From: Isochrysis galbana
Lineage: Eukaryota > Haptophyta > Isochrysidales > Isochrysidaceae
Length of the DNA: 64,000 nucleotides
Assembly (NCBI GenBank): GCA_018136815.1
Contig: CM030934.1
Span: 2,867,070-2,931,069 of the forward strand
Direction: 5' to 3'
Of this stretch, positions 29,316 through 43,892 are shown in pieces (positions within the stretch are counted from its first letter, which is position 1; every line of letters starts with the position of its first letter). The notes beneath the pieces were generated by a model. It had not been told where the DNA came from, did not search any database, and worked only from the letters and a program-made list of their open reading frames with translations. A program made the translations under genes and the position numbers.

Positions 29316-32300
29316 CTACTGCGCAAGGGCTAGCAAGAGTGCAGTGCCTCGTTTGACCCACGCCTCCGGGTCGGCGCTGCCGGACTTGAGATCGACGTTA
29401 AGCATGAATGATGGCCGCTCCCGCGAGCCCGTGCGTAGCGGGTATAGATAGAGCGGGCACGAGTAGAAGCCTTTGCCTCCCCGCTTCTTCGTCTCGACGG
29501 GCTTAAAGTGCATAATAGGCATGTTGTAGATGAGCTCCATGGGTTCTGGCTCGCAAAGGCACGCATTGTCGTGGTGCCAGCCGGCGCCTTCCAAGAATAG
29601 GCCCTTTACGTATGCGCCGTCCTTTGGCCGGGTCTTCAGATCACTCTCGTTCTGGGTGATGATCGGGAATTCCCAGCTAAGCGTGTCCACAGAGACCGTA
29701 TTCTCACGCGCAGCTGTCTGCATGAGTGCTGTGAGGAAACCTGTCGGATACGTAAAGCCGGCCAGCCAGAAGACCGTGGGCATGCCCTTGTCGCACCAAT
29801 CCATCAGTTGCTGCCAACGGTGAATCAAGTCTCGCGACCAGGAGGCAAGCGGTTTCAATGAGGGATACGCCGAAAGCCATGTTGGCGGCACTGCACCGAC
29901 AAGCAATTTCTGAAAGATGGCATCTAAATCAGAGGACATGACGACCAGACCCTTGATACCCTTACGCACGTCGGAGAGCGACTTGCGAATGGTAACGAGG
30001 AGCTTGTTGTACCGCTGCAGCTCTTGTACGAGCACAACATGCATGGCGGACCCGTCACCATCGCCTGCCTTCTCATCGATGTCGCAGGCCTCAGGAACAA
30101 GCTCAAGTAGGTCGCCCGCCAATGCGTACACCTTGTCGTCCGGCGTCATGCCGGCGCCATCTGAAGTGCGGGGCTGAAGCGACACAATCACCTCGAGCAT
30201 CGAGTTGCCTGCCTCGATCTGCGACGCGATATCAGCATTAGGATGCTGCCCAAAGGCCTCCGGTCGATCGATTTGCGGTAAGCCGGCGCAGACCTCTCTA
30301 TACGAGGCGAGGGGCCCGTCCTCAGGCACAACGTAGTTTGACAAACTGGAGAGCTTGTGCCCCGGGGTGTTGATCGTGTCATCAGAGAAGAACTGGTCCA
30401 TGTACACGTTCATGAGCCGGCGGTCCCTGTCGTCAGTGACGCGGCCACCGTAATTGATCTCGGAGATGAGGTACTTGAGCGCATCCCAGGGCGTCTCCTC
30501 GTATTCGTCGAGATATAGCCTCAAGCAAAGCTCAGACACCTCGAAATCTGAATCATTGAAGTCGTAGGGAATGTTCCACCCGAGGTTACCAAACTTGCGC
30601 CTGTCCACAAGAAGCGAGTGGAACCAGCACATGGCATATAGCAGCTTCTTGTACTTGTGCGGCTTGGTGCACTGGGAGAATTTAGATTCGGGCATGTTGT
30701 TGATCAGGCGCGTCATGTTGGCCTTCAGCCCCTTGGGAGGCTCGGTGGTCATTTTCACACCGCGCTGCAAGATACCAATCGGGAAGTTGGGGTGCGGCGA
30801 GGAGGAGAGCCACAGGCGGAATGCCGAGTGCGGCGATCGCGTGGGGAACGCCTCGATCATCTTGTCCAATTCACCGAGCCACGACATCATCAAATGGCAA
30901 TTGGCAAGCAGTACCCAGTGCCCCTCTTGCAAGCCCTCGTCGATGAGACGCACAGCGTGCGGCGATTGGCCCTGGCCTAGGGCAATGGTATTGAAGGTGA
31001 CCTCCTTTTGCTGCGAGAGCTGCATTAGTTGATTTGTCGGATCTACGCCTGGGGATAGAACGAAGATAAGCGGCGTGATAGGTGTCGAGTCCCCAAGCAC
31101 CGAATTAAGATCTAGAACCGGCGGCTCGGTGTAGCGAGCTCCGAGATTGTTCACGATGAAAGCAGTCGTTGCAAACACAATACGATCGGGGCGCAGGCAG
31201 CGGACGATGATGAGCCGTTGCAGCTCCGAGCACCGGTTCTCCCACTCGCCAGGGAGCCGAGCGGCGGGCGTCTCAGGTTCTGGGTGCCGGTACCATTCGG
31301 CCCAATCTCGAGCATTCGACTCGAAGGACTGCATGATGTTGCGGAAGTTACTGAGCTTGTCGAGCTCGGTGATATGGTCCCAAGCCATTTCAGACATCCA
31401 ATCGGAGCAAGGGTTCGGAGGCTGTTGCGACTTGTCAAAGACCTGGCCGCCGCGCAGGAAAAAGTCGTACTCTTCCAAGTCCATCTTGCCGGCTCCTTGC
31501 AAGATCTTCGAGCAGATCTGGAAGGAAAAGAGCAATTTGTGCATCTCGAAGAGCGCGCGGCAGGTGGAGCGGTACACAAAATAAGTGTGGTAGTCGTTCA
31601 GCGACTTGATCCGCTCTTGCAGATCGTCCGATTTGGTGGACTTGTCGAGCGAGAGGTTGAAAAGGCCAACATAGGCGTCCAGAGAAAATTGGTACATAGG
31701 GTCGACGCGCGCAAGGTCCGAAAGCAGAAAGTAGAGGATCGACGCGCGATTGGCGCATGGGCGGTACCCTTCACGTGCAGCATCGATCTTCTTCTCTGTT
31801 TGCTCTGAGACGGCGAGCTGCGACTGCACCTCATTCGAAGTGGTCTTGGACGACTGCAGGGTGAGCACGAGCTCCTCGTCGTCAAGCAACGAGCCTGATG
31901 CCTCAGAGAGCATGCGCAGAATGGTGTCCTCAAGCTCGACGAGCTTCCGCTTGCCTGAAGCGACGGCGACCACCAGGTCGTTCTTCTGCACCTCGAGCTC
32001 CGGCCGCTCCTTTCGAACAACAATACCAAGGAGCTGGTCTTCAAGTCCTTGCTGCTTGACACAAAAATTTACCAAGCACGCCTTAGTCGAGATTTCGGGC
32101 GTATAGTGAGGGTTGGCAAGCTTCGTCGTCAAGTAGAATCGGAATTCGGGATTGTACTCCACCTCCTTGTCACCGAGCCTGATGATGGAACGGTTGCCAA
32201 CCTTTACGATGGCTCGCGACATGATGGGCTCAAGAGAAGGATCCAACTCTTCTTCAACCTCTTGCATGAGCACCGGCTGACCAAACGTTATTGCATTCTC

Positions 32301-35300
32301 CAAAGTGCGAAGGTAGTCGGTCTGCTTGAGCGTCACCACCTTCAAGCCGTTGTCCTTCTCCATGTTGCGAATCCACTTGTTGGCCTGCTCTTGCGGATCG
32401 ATCATGAGCGGCCATCTCGTGCCGCGTGTGACGGTGACGCCGTTCTCGGTGGAGAATGCGTCGGCGGGGAGCCCTTGGATATTCCAATCACGGACGTCCT
32501 CAGGATTGGCCAAAAAGTTGCAGAAGTCGAAATCCTCCGAGCAAGGGATGGAGAGCGACCGCACGGCCTTCGCCCAGTTGTCTTTCAGGAGCGTATGGCG
32601 GTAGTCGGCGTCGAAGGGGCCACAATAGGAGAGGAACGCAGCGGCCAATAGGCAATCACCTACTAGATTCGCCAGTGCCTTCTCGAGCGTCCCGATCGAG
32701 ACTTCCCAGCGTGCCCGCTCGCCACCGAGGCCGTCAACGAGTTGCGTGGCGCGCGCAAGCATCACCTCCAAATCCTCCGACTCCTTCTTCAACCTCTCCT
32801 TGTTGTTGACGTTAGTTGTGTACTTGTCGCGCAAAGCAGCCACGCGGTCGGAGATTTCCTTCACCTTTGCTTGAGCCTCGGCGAGCTGCGCTTGCTTGGC
32901 GCTGAGCGTCTTCATCGCGGCATTGAGTTTGGCACGCTTCGGAGCCACCTCCTTGGCGATCCTACCGTACACCTCCATTGCTCGGACCCACATGCAAAGG
33001 GACTTGGCCGCCCTCGAGACGTTGCCGACCTGCTCCGGGTCAAACTCCGCAAGTTTGGTGTACTTGGACACCTTTGTGAGGATCGCGTCAGTGAGTTGCT
33101 CCTTGTCGTAGGTCACGAGCTGCATGAGAAAGTTGGCATCGCCGAGCTGCTTCTTGGCCTCGGCCCACTTTGGTTCGGACTTGCGCAGCACCATGACAGC
33201 CTCCAACACCATCTCGACGGCAGGCGGCGGCTTAGAGTACGCCTTGATCTCCGACATATCTTTCTTATTCAGCAGCTCAAGTGCATTCTGGGCCGCCTCA
33301 AGGGCAGGTAACGCCTTGTCAAGATCACCCTGGGCATCGTCCGCAATCTTCCTGGTCTCCACTTCGTCCTTCGCGATCTTCTCCGACTCGGCATTCACTT
33401 GCTTCTCCTGTTCGTCCACAACCCGCTTCTCTTGTACAATCACGACGAGCATTTCCTCACACTCGACGGTCGCCTTTGCGACGATCTTCTTCTTCTGCTC
33501 AAGCTCGACCGACATGTCGGCAACTTGTACTGCGGTATCGGAGAGCTTCTGTAAGCCATTCTTGAGCTTATTCGCCTGGTCGCCGACTGTCTTGCGCTTC
33601 TCAATGAGAAGTTTGCAATAGCCCTTGACGAGCTCCAAGTAATTGGTGGGCGTCACGTAGTTGGGTCGGCCGAGACGCGCAAGCATCGACCGCGACTCCG
33701 TGAGCACCGACTGTTGCGCTGTCGCGAAGATGGAAGAAACGCCACTAAGGTGCTTTTCATCAATCTGCACCTCCTCCAAAAATTTGAGGGCGACCTCCTT
33801 CAGCGCTTCCGCAGGCCAGTCGGAGAACCAGTCTATCGTGGTGCAGGAAACGAGCGCCGGGAACATGCGCACGTAGTTGCGATAAGACTCGCCAATTGGC
33901 GACATGCAGAGGACGACGTGCAGGTGCGCGCGGACCCGCCGGATGAAGAACTGCCACATCGAGTCGTTGGTCATTGGGAGCCCCGCCTTCTCAACATCCG
34001 GCCGCATGGCCTCGCGGATATTGTTGGCCTCGTCGGCAGGGTAAAGGCCTGAAACCTCGCCGGAAGTGAGCATGCCGTTGATGTCCTCGAGGAACGAGTT
34101 GTCGATGACTTGGGTGTCGTTGAATAGGAAGACTGTGTCAAGCTGCTGCAGACCGGTCAGGTCGTACACCTTTTTCAAGTCCTCGCGAAAGAGATCCGAC
34201 TTATACCCGCGCACCACTTCAATAGTGAAGACCTTGAACTCGGCGATGTAGGCCGCAAGACGAGTGAGTGACTGGCGGCCCGAACCGCCGACGCCCACGA
34301 GCATTGCATGGCCATGGGGCATCCCCAAGATACGCTTGATGCGGCAGATGTGGCTGATGGCGTCGGAGAAGCAGACCAAGTCCATGCGCTGCGCGCCAGG
34401 CTCCATATTGTAGTCGTCAAGTTTTTCCTCGATGAACTTTTTCAGTGCGGGGGCATCCGTCACCTCCTCATATGGTGGCGTGGCGCCCTCGGTTGCTGGG
34501 ACCGACATAAAATCGCAAAACTGAGTCATGACGCCCTCCTTAAATATATTCTTCAGAGGAACACCAAATGCCGCCACCGTGCGGCCGTCAACGATGGCGG
34601 TGAACGTCTCGTGATCAGCGTCATTCGTGAGCCGGTCGCCGAAAACACGGTAGCATTCGTTCGCCCAAAGGCGGATGATGGCCTCTCTTGAGTCATATGA
34701 AATTTTCTGTGCTTGCATGATGCCCTGGACGACGCGCGAGATGTCCCGCAGGTTGAAGGTGTAATGAGGCTTGTCTGGAGTCGGAAGCAGGTCGCTGCAC
34801 ATCTTAATGTAGATTTCGTAGGTGGCGTTCACCATCAAGTCTCCAGCGGATTTGACGTCCTCCCCAAAGTTGACAAGGTGGGAGTTGATCAGAGCGCCGA
34901 AAATCTTGCGCACTTGCGACGCGGCGGGGAAGGCAAGATTGAGGACGTGGAAACAATGCGTCGTACGCGGTGAGATGGTAGTACGCCCACCGCCGGGATG
35001 GCCGAGGCCGGCGACGAGCTGTGTATCTCTGACGAACTTTTGCGTCTGCTTCTTCAAATCGTACCAAAAGGAGTATTGCATCCACTGACGCAGAATTTCG
35101 AGTGGCGGCTGCGCAAAGAAGACTTCCTTCTCAGGCATATTGAAATCGTCGATGAAGACTATGAGTTTCTTGCCGCTAGGTGGGGCCCACGTGTCCTTAG
35201 TCCGCTTCTCGACTTTTGCCTCAATATCATCGGAAACACGAGTCGACTTGGTGCGCGCCGAGAAATTGATGTTGGTGGATAGGAAGCTGTCGCCAAGCGA

Positions 35301-38300
35301 GCCCAGGGTTGACGAGATAATGGATGATTTACCAACACCCACGTCACCGGTGAGCATGACGTGCCAACCTGAGTGCATCAGCGTCGATAGTAAGTAGCCG
35401 TACCGTGCTGTGTCAGTTGTTGGCACCAAGATTTGGTTGAACGGCGTGTCCGTAGGAATTCGAAAGTTGCTGGAGAGCTTTTCATCCCAGTGCGCCCATC
35501 CTCCCCGCTTCGGATCGACCCAGTACTCGAAGACAGAATCCCGGTGCGGGTATGAAGGGTCGAGTTCGCGCATGAAAACGTCGATCGCCTTGCGCCCCTC
35601 CTCATCAAATGTTGCACCTAGGGACCATACCAACGCGTAATAGAAGACGAGCTCGATCAACTTGGTGGCACCTTCGCCCTCGGTAGACGGATTGAGCGCG
35701 TCGAATAGTCTACAGAGCGACCTAGCCGCGGCCATGTCGACGATAGGGATGGGTTCCTTGGCAGACCTCTTGATGGCGAGGCCCTTTGCGAGAGAGCGGT
35801 CGACCAATCCCTGCAGCTGCTCCTTGACGGACCCTTGCTTTTCAGCCAACCAAGAATCTACGTATGGCCTCCAACCAAGCTCTGAGGCATCGACGTACAC
35901 CATGCCTGCACGAGACACAGTGGCAGGCGACGCGACCGAGAGGTCCTCCACCTCGAAGAGCAGCGAGACCTGGGCTGGCATCGCGATGCGCTCCCCGTTG
36001 ATTAGGGTAAGCAGCTTATTGTCATCAAGAACTGTGTTCATTGACTCGATCCACAGCGTGTCGACGGGACCATCCATGAGCAGCCACTTCTCCTCCGGCT
36101 TCTCGTCGGAGCACACGTCACGCATTACCTTGGCCAGCACGCCGTCGGTCCACTCGAAGGTGTTAAGATCGTACTCGCCATACAGGTTCGCGTAGGGGAC
36201 CGCCTTGGGGTTGATGACGATGGTTCGAACGGATTCGAAGCCTTCGACTCCCGCCTTCTTCAAATTTGTCATGGCTGACGCTAGGACGTTCCAGGCCGTC
36301 GACTTGCCGCTCAGCGAGGGGCCCACAAGCATGTTTCCATGGCGAGTCAGCTTGGATTCATACGTCTGGATGCACTTGAAGATCACCGACGGCACCAACT
36401 GCAGGTTGCGCGCACGCATCTCTTCCTCAAGTGCCTCCTGCAATTTGCCGTAGTCGACCACGGGCACGTCGGTGCCCGGGAAGAGATCGGACATGAGCGC
36501 GTTGAAGAGAGGCATATCTTGCGCAATGAACTTGGGCGCGTTCATGTCGCGAATAGAGCGAAGCAAGATGACATCCTCGGCCAGTTCTGGATCGGACCGC
36601 TTGAGCGCACCAGCCTGGTTCAGCACAGACTTGACCGAGCGCAGGCCGAAGTCGTAATGGTCTTGCTTGGAGAGCTGCTGCATCATCAAGTGGTAAAGGG
36701 TGTTCATCTTCTTGGAGAGGATCTTGGACGTGGTGAAGCCTTCAGCATAGAGCATAATCTCGATGATGAGCGAGATGTCCGGCGTCATCATCGACATTGG
36801 ACGGAGGAGCGCCTTCAGGTTCTCGGGAAGTTCGGACCGTCCGGCGTAGCCTGGATTCATCGTGACGAAAATGCCACACGTAGAATCCAGCTTAATGTCC
36901 TTGCCCTCAAACATGAAACGGGTCCGCTTCTCGGTCACGGCAGTCAAGATGCAGAGGATTTGCTGCGCCACCACAGAGAGCACCTCAACCTCAATGCGGT
37001 TGAACTCATCGAAGCACGACCATGCTCCTGTTTGTGCAAGACCAGAGAACATGCGCCCAAGCGACTTGTAGTCGAGGCCGTCCGAGCAATTGAAGACGAT
37101 GCAGTTTTTGGCCAGATTCTTGGCGAGGTCCTTGACGGTCTCCGTCTTGCCTGTACCGGCAGGCCCCTGCGGGAGCCCACCGCGATGCAGGTGCAGCGCC
37201 GTTGTGAGCGTGGTGTAGCACCGATCCGTCAGTGGCGTGATGACAAGGCGCCCGGGATTGCCGATGTACTCATAGCCGAACCAGTGCGATGTGTTGGTTT
37301 GGCGGACAACGCATTTCTCGGATCCAGCTTCCCAATAGAAGCGCAACTGCAACAACCATTCGAAGTCGTTCACGGAGGCACAGCCAGCCTTCACCATCTT
37401 GTCAATGACCTCACGCGAGTGCACCTCGACCGTGAGGATGTTGACAACCTTCTTGCGATCGAGCTTGCCTAGATTGCCGCGCACCATGTCGCAGAGTTTG
37501 TTGAGGAGCGAGGTCTGCTTTTTTCGCGCTTGGCGCATCGCCGTTTTGTGGCCTTCAGACATGGAGTGCAGCGCCTTGGTGCACTCGACGGTCCATGCAA
37601 TCTGGCCGGCGGCCAGGGAGAGCATGCCGGCCCATTCCTTAATCCACTTCTCACGCTTGGCCTTCTTCATCTCGCCATAACACTTGAAGAGAAGCGACGT
37701 GATAGTGTTCACCATGTTGGCCTCGACACCCAACAACCACGACTCGACCGGACCAGCACAAAGCGTGGGCGATGTGAAGGGCACGTACTCCTTGTCGACA
37801 GAATTGATGCCCACTGCCTCCAGCACTTTCTTTCCGTCCTTGCCGGCCTCCTTCATCTCGAGCGTCTTGATGGCCTCGAAGCACTTGCGCATGTGCGGCT
37901 GCACGGCCTGAGGATCACGCGCCTGCCCGAGGATTTCGAGCAGGTCGTCGTTGGAGAGGAAGTAGAAGCGAGGGAACGCCTGCCTCTTTGTTTCGAGGTA
38001 CTCGTCAAGCGATTTTTGGATCCGATCGAGCCTTTCTTCCATGGCATTTAAACTCTCGAGCATTCCTGCCGACGTGCACCCAGCGAGAGCCGATGGGGCC
38101 TCATTAAGTTTCATCATCGCTCCGCAGAAGGCGGCGTTCACCTCGTCGAACATCGCGCTCTCCGCCGGTAGCTGCTTCCGGATGTCCTCAGAGCCTACAA
38201 AGATGGACTCGAGGTACATCCACTTCCTCTGCGTGCCCATAAGCACTTCAATGGTCTCAGAAATGTGCGAGAGCGTGCGCTCCCACTTCTCGAGGTCTGC

Positions 38301-41300
38301 CAAGAAGGCGACGGCGTAGCGCGACGCCTTCATCGTCGAAAGCATGACAGCATTATCCTCGAGCGCCGAGTAGACGTCCTCCGTCGAACGCAGCTTGAGG
38401 TACTCCTTGTACTCGCAAATGTCAAGCTTGAGCTCTTTCCACTGCGCCTCGACTTTGGACACGGCCTCCTCGATGGCGAGCTCCTTGGCCGCAGCGTTCG
38501 AAAGCGACGAGATGAGCTCCTCGTGGTCCTTGAGGCCAAGCTCGAGGACCTTCTCCAATGTGAAGGAGTCGGCGTGCGGGTCGAAGTTGTGGCCGACCTC
38601 CTCCATCAGCTGAGTCCAATGGCGCTCGCGCATTGCGGGGTTGCGCAGGTCCGCGATGAGCGGCATAAGCTTTTTGATGCCCTCGATCTGTTCGGAGAGC
38701 GAGTCAAGCACCTTCCATCCCTTGACCTCCTTCTTAAGCTTGTGTACGCGCTTGCCGTATTGCTGCGCTGACGTTTCGATGACTTCGATATTCATGTTGC
38801 TGAATTTGCCGAACTTCCACTCCTCCATCGACTGGTTCCATTCTCTGAGCATCGACCAAATGGCTTCGAGAGTCTCGAGGTCCTTTTCGATGGCCGTCGT
38901 CTCCTTGTTGGAAGGAGGCTCGATGGAGAAGATGGCCAGTCCGCTGGCCATCTCGCCTTCCGTCTTGCGGATGGCTAGGCACTTGGCCTTAAAGTCGGCA
39001 ATCATCTCGAACGCGTCTTCAGAATTTACGTCCGCTGTGAAGGGCGCAGTCTTGAGGAAACTCTCGCGGGCCTCCTTGACGCCATCATTGAAGTCATTCA
39101 GCGATGTCATGAGGTCGTCCTTGAAGTCCGCCTTCGCCTTCTGCAGCCGCGTCGAGGCATCCATCAGAGTCTTTTTGAATGTGCCCCATTCAACGCGCAA
39201 CTCGGCTAGACGAGTGAGCTCCGACTCCTTGACTTGCACCTCGAACTTCTCCAGGAGGCGATACTGCGTCTCAAGAGGCTCGAATCTAGCCTCGGTGCGC
39301 TCAATACCCGCCTGCTCGGCGGTGTGCAGGTTGATCTGTGACGCAAGTTGCTCGAGATTAAGCGGCTTCGTCTCGAACGTGGCCGTGACTTCAGCCATGT
39401 GGGAGTAGAGCGCATTGAGCTCTGCCTCCGCGTTCGTGTTGAGTAGCTGCGTGAATTTAGTTTGCCAGGTGTGGCAATGCGCGACTAGGGCTTGCTTGAG
39501 CGGCGCCGCGTCAATGCGGATGAACCCGATATTAGTGATGCCCTCTTCGGATTGAATATCTTGCTGCAATTCCTTGTACCGCGTGATGTCTGTCTCGAAG
39601 GCAGTGAGCGCACGATTGGCCTTGGCATAGCGGCGCATGAAGGCGTCCTTGTCGACGTCCCAGATATGTTTGTACCGATCCCACGTGACGAGGTACTTTT
39701 GTAGCTTGGGCATGATCTCTCGCATGCCCGACATTACCTGGACCAGTACTTTGAGCACATCCTCGTCGTTGGAAAGCGCCGTGTAGAAGGAGCCGAGGGC
39801 GCCGCCCTTACTCTCGGTGCTTGAGGCGAGGAGCGAGTCGGCGAGGCGAGGCATCGCTGAAGTGGTCGCAATGGCCTCCTTGGCGACGGCATTCACCGTC
39901 TGGGTGAGGCCCGTATCGCCGGCGATCGCAGGTTTGAACTCGACCTTCGACGCCTGCAAGGTGATGGTGATCTGGAAGAGAGGCTGCACATCGGTCTTCG
40001 TGTCGCCGTTGATGGCGCGCGAGAGCTCCAGCAGCGACCGCTTTACCGTCTGTCTCAGAGCATCCTCGACAGACGAGTCGACGCCATGCACAAACTTGCG
40101 CCATTCACGCTGCACCTCCTCGCCATCGTTCTTGAAGGTTTCGTACGAGGAGGCGAGGAGCGACCGGATCTCCTCGTGGAACCTGGCGAATGTCGCGCGA
40201 ATCTTCTCGTGATGCGCAGCCTGATCCGTCTCAAACATAGACTGTGAGTAGACGGTCTTCTTCTTGAGAGCGACGAGCGAGGTGGTGCCCAGTGAGCGGC
40301 ATGTCTGATTGGCGAGCCGCTTCGTCTGCTGGAAGTCCGCGACGAGCCGCATTACCTCTTGAGTGACGCGCCTCACGTCCTTGACGAAGCTATCCGTCAC
40401 CTGCTTTGCGGCCCACGTGAGCTTGTTCAGGCCAGGGGCCACCTTCTTCTCGAGGTATTGCAGCCGCTCGCCAAACAGCTTGCGTTCGGCAGGCTGGAGC
40501 GAGGACAAGTTTGCATTGTAGTCGCGCACCACAAGCATCACGTTCTCGCGCAGCACGCGGTAGCGCTCGCTGTGGTTGGTCACGTCGGATGCGGCGTATG
40601 GAATCTCGAAGCCGAGTTGCTCCCAGTAGCGCACCTCCATGAAAAGCTGCAGCAGCCGCTTGTCGAAATTTGTCTCGATATAACCATAACGCTCTCGCCC
40701 AGTTGCGCCCTCCAATACCTGGGTCGAGCGCACCATCAGCGGGATTTCGAGGTGCCGGTGCATGCCCGCCTCGATGGTCATGATCCAGTCCGCATACATC
40801 TTGCGCACAAATTCATCGAGCGCAGCGTCCAGCTCATCAAATTTTGCAGCGGCGTCCTCTGCCTCGAGAGACGGCATCAAGAAAGCGCGAGCCGCCTCGA
40901 GCACCTCCCATTGGCGCGAGACGCGCCGCTGCAGCGTTCGGGCCCACAGTGCGGCCCCTGCGTACTTGGGGTGGTCGCGGTGCAACAGCGGCGGCGCGCC
41001 CTTTAGCTTGTCGAACGTCTTCTTCACGCCGCAAACCTCGTGCGCGAAAGTGGAGTGCACCGCAGCCGCCTGCTTTTCGACGCACCGACGGATCGCCTCG
41101 CGCTTGGCGAGCGACGAGAAGGCCTCAAGAAGCTCGACGCTGTTCGTGATGTTGACTGCCGCCTCGAATGTGGTGTTGACCACATTTTGGAACATCACCT
41201 CCAGATCCTTGATACTGTTCTTGAAGCTGTTGTAGTCGTCGTGCCAGCGCGTGGCCTTCACGTCAAGGATGTCGTACTGCAACGCGCGTAGCGTCGAGAT

Positions 41301-43622
41301 GCACTTTTCGAAGGAGGCCTCTATGGATCTCAGGCTGTTGGCCACATCGCCCGCATTGCCCTTGGCACCAAACTCGGGCATCGGGGCCTGCTTGCCCTCC
41401 TTGCCACGGCGCGCAAACTGCGCTTGGGCCTCGCACACCTCGAGCAGGTCGCGGCAGCGCTGCATGAAGGCATCTACCTGAGCAAAGATGCTCGCATTGT
41501 CCATGCCATCCCACGAGCGTCCGTCAGCATTGCCGCGGTCGGCATCGATGGCCGCCTTGGTAAGGGCATACACCTTGCGCCAGGCCTCGCCCGCGGCAAT
41601 GCTCTGTTCAAGCGTAAGGGTCGATGCAACAACATCGCCGCCAAGAATCTCGCGAACTGAGATGGCCTCGCGGCAGCGGCTGATGATCTCATTGGACACC
41701 TTGCGCAGAAGCCCGGTCAGTCGCTCATCGGTGTTGTAGAAGCCCGAATACCTCCAGATGAGGCGAATCACCTACACGACGGGCGGAGGGTTAGAATTTG
41801 GTAGATGGGGTGGGTGGGGGTGGGGACCCGGTGGAGGCACCGCTCGCTGCGGACCCGTAGTGAGCCACAGCGCAGCTCAGACGGTACGGACTTACATGAA
41901 GGATGCTCGGAAGCATCGCCGGGATCTCTTCAGGCGATGCCGCAGCGAGCCGCTGGCACGGCTCGTTCAAGTTGCTCAGGAACTTGAGATTGTCGACGGC
42001 CTCCTCTCTCCCTTGGTTTATCATGCGCGAGAGATCAAGGAACGGCTTGAGATAGGACGACTTGGCGGCCTCGAGGGCCGCAACGATCGTCTTGACCCCA
42101 GGCCGCTCTAACTGGTCATGTATGCCCGACAAGTCGATGGTGCGCGAGTCCCAAAAGTGCACCTCAGCGAGCGGGCCGTCGTCTTCGCCGTTCTCACCGT
42201 CCGTCTCACGGTTGACCACCTCCTTGATCTGTAGCATCGGACGCCCCGAGAGTAAGCTTCCACTCGCACGAACCCGGGCTCATTGCCGTCTTGTGTCTCG
42301 CCAGCGAAAGAGCGGCGCAGGTGAGTCGTATGAGGCATTGCAGCCGGACCGTCCCGAGTGGGCACGCCGGTAATGACCTAACTATACCCGACGCAACGGG
42401 TGTGCAGACGAGAGGTGCTTTGGAGCGTCTAGTACAGCAAGGCCACTACGTGAAGTTGGGAAAAGTGGGCAGCCGGGCACCTGTCGTGTCCAGTGGATGA
42501 GCGTCGAGTTGAGGCGCTGCACAAGGTCCTTTTGCTTGGCGGAGGTTTCCGGGTCCGCCACATCCTCATGCGGGATGTAAAGCACCGTCTTCCCCCGGGC
42601 ATCCCACGCTGTCTCCGTCAGGGATGCCATGAACTTGTGCAGCTGGCCGGTGAATTCCTTCTTGATGGTTTCGGGCCATCTGCGGAGCGCAGATAAAGGA
42701 GCCACAGGCGGTGAGCTTGAAAGGAAGGAATCAGGAGAAGGCGAACCCAGTGCTAACGAGCTCCAATGTGGCGAGCTCAAGCAAAGCTCCCGGTTCGCCT
42801 AGGCCCATGCAGCCGCACCAAGCCAACCAGCAACTCCTAATCAGCAAGCGAGCGTGTACGTGGCAGGGTGTGCAGCAGCGCGAATGTACAAGCAGCACGT
42901 GGTTGATGCGCGCAGCCAAATCGGGGCGTTGCATGCCCTATACCGCGAACGGCACACCAGCATTCGCTCCCGTGTCATGTGCGCGCCAGCGAAGGTTTGC
43001 GCCCACGTGAGCGCTAGTGATGGTGTGACGCAGCCCCTGCGCGGGCCCACTCCACAAGGGCAACTCACGAGTCATCCGCGAGACACAGCGGCGAAAAGAC
43101 TCCGGACATGACTCGAAGGAGTGATGCGACGGCCTCGCCGCGCACAGTGCCATACTGCACAACTGAGCCAACGTTGGCGCTCGTGATGGTCGTGTCTGCC
43201 GGCTTCAGGAAGTAGCGGAGCTCAGCGACTTGCTCTTGTGGCAGCAAGCGCGTCAGCGTCAAACCGAGTACTGGGTCGACAAATGCGAACAGCCGGCGCT
43301 GCGAAGGTGTGTCAAAGAATTCGAGTGCAGCGTCATTATGCTCGCCCGTCCACATCTCCTTCGTCACTCCCGAGAGCACCACCCGAGTGCGTAGCCACGT
43401 GAGTGCCTCCACGTCCACCTGCGGCCCCGCGGGTGGCGGCGCCACCGCCGGACCATGCTCTGCAGGCTCGTTGTCGATCTCGGCGTCGCTGGCTGCAGGC
43501 TGCTCGCTCAGCTGCTCTCCCTCCTCCGCCATCTCGCTCTCGGCAGGCGGCTCGGCAGGCGGCTCGGCGGGCGGCTCGGCCGGCAGCTCGGCCGACGGCT
43601 CGGCCGGCGGCTCAACCGACAT
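29316..43622 (-). CDS. DNAH2: Axonemal inner-arm dynein heavy chain, DNAH2-like
   Basis: Exons 43622-43069, 42679-42481, 42228-41896 and 41771-29316 join in phase and give 4513 residues. The N-terminus has a Pro-Ala-Glu repeat, then tail motifs (LNSTLIHWTRQIKEV, GPLAEVHFWDSR, VIRLIWRYSGFYNT). The motor has four P-loops: GPAGTGKT (about residue 1898), GPSLSGKST (2178), GDVGVGKSS (2502) and GVGGSGRQS (2854). CFDEFNRIEVEVLSVVAQQI marks AAA1 and SPATVSRAGMVY marks AAA2. A coiled-coil stalk spans about 3090-3370. The C-terminus (GLFLEGAGW, FYSCPLYLYP, WVKRGTALLL) is typical. Sequence flavour is closest to my memory of DNAH2, the 1-beta chain of the two-headed inner arm (I1/f); the class is certain, the subtype likely. 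The last exon is 12.5 kb without an intron. Exon 4 begins with GTG straight after an acceptor, so it is not a start. Confidence 0.95.
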
Positions 43623-43858
43623 CGCTGCGGAAGGAACGAGAGATCGGGTGGGGTGGGGGGAGGGGGGGGGGGGCACGAGTGCGGAGTGAGTGGCGTTTCG
43701 ACCCACGCTGTGTGCAGAGGCAGCGAGGAGAAGGAAGGGAGAGCGCCGCACCGGGAGGGGGAGGGCGAGAGCGAGAGGGGGAAAAGAGCAAGGGCAACGG
43801 AGGGAGGGGGGACGGGGTGGGTGGGGGTGGAGAGAAGGAGAGGGGGGCGGGGAGGGGG

Positions 43859-43892
<34 letters not shown>

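Noticed and set aside
36339-37472. 377-codon plus frame inside the dynein gene, and many similar ones
   Set aside because: They are antisense shadows of the dynein exon; the minus frame carries all P-loops and family motifs.
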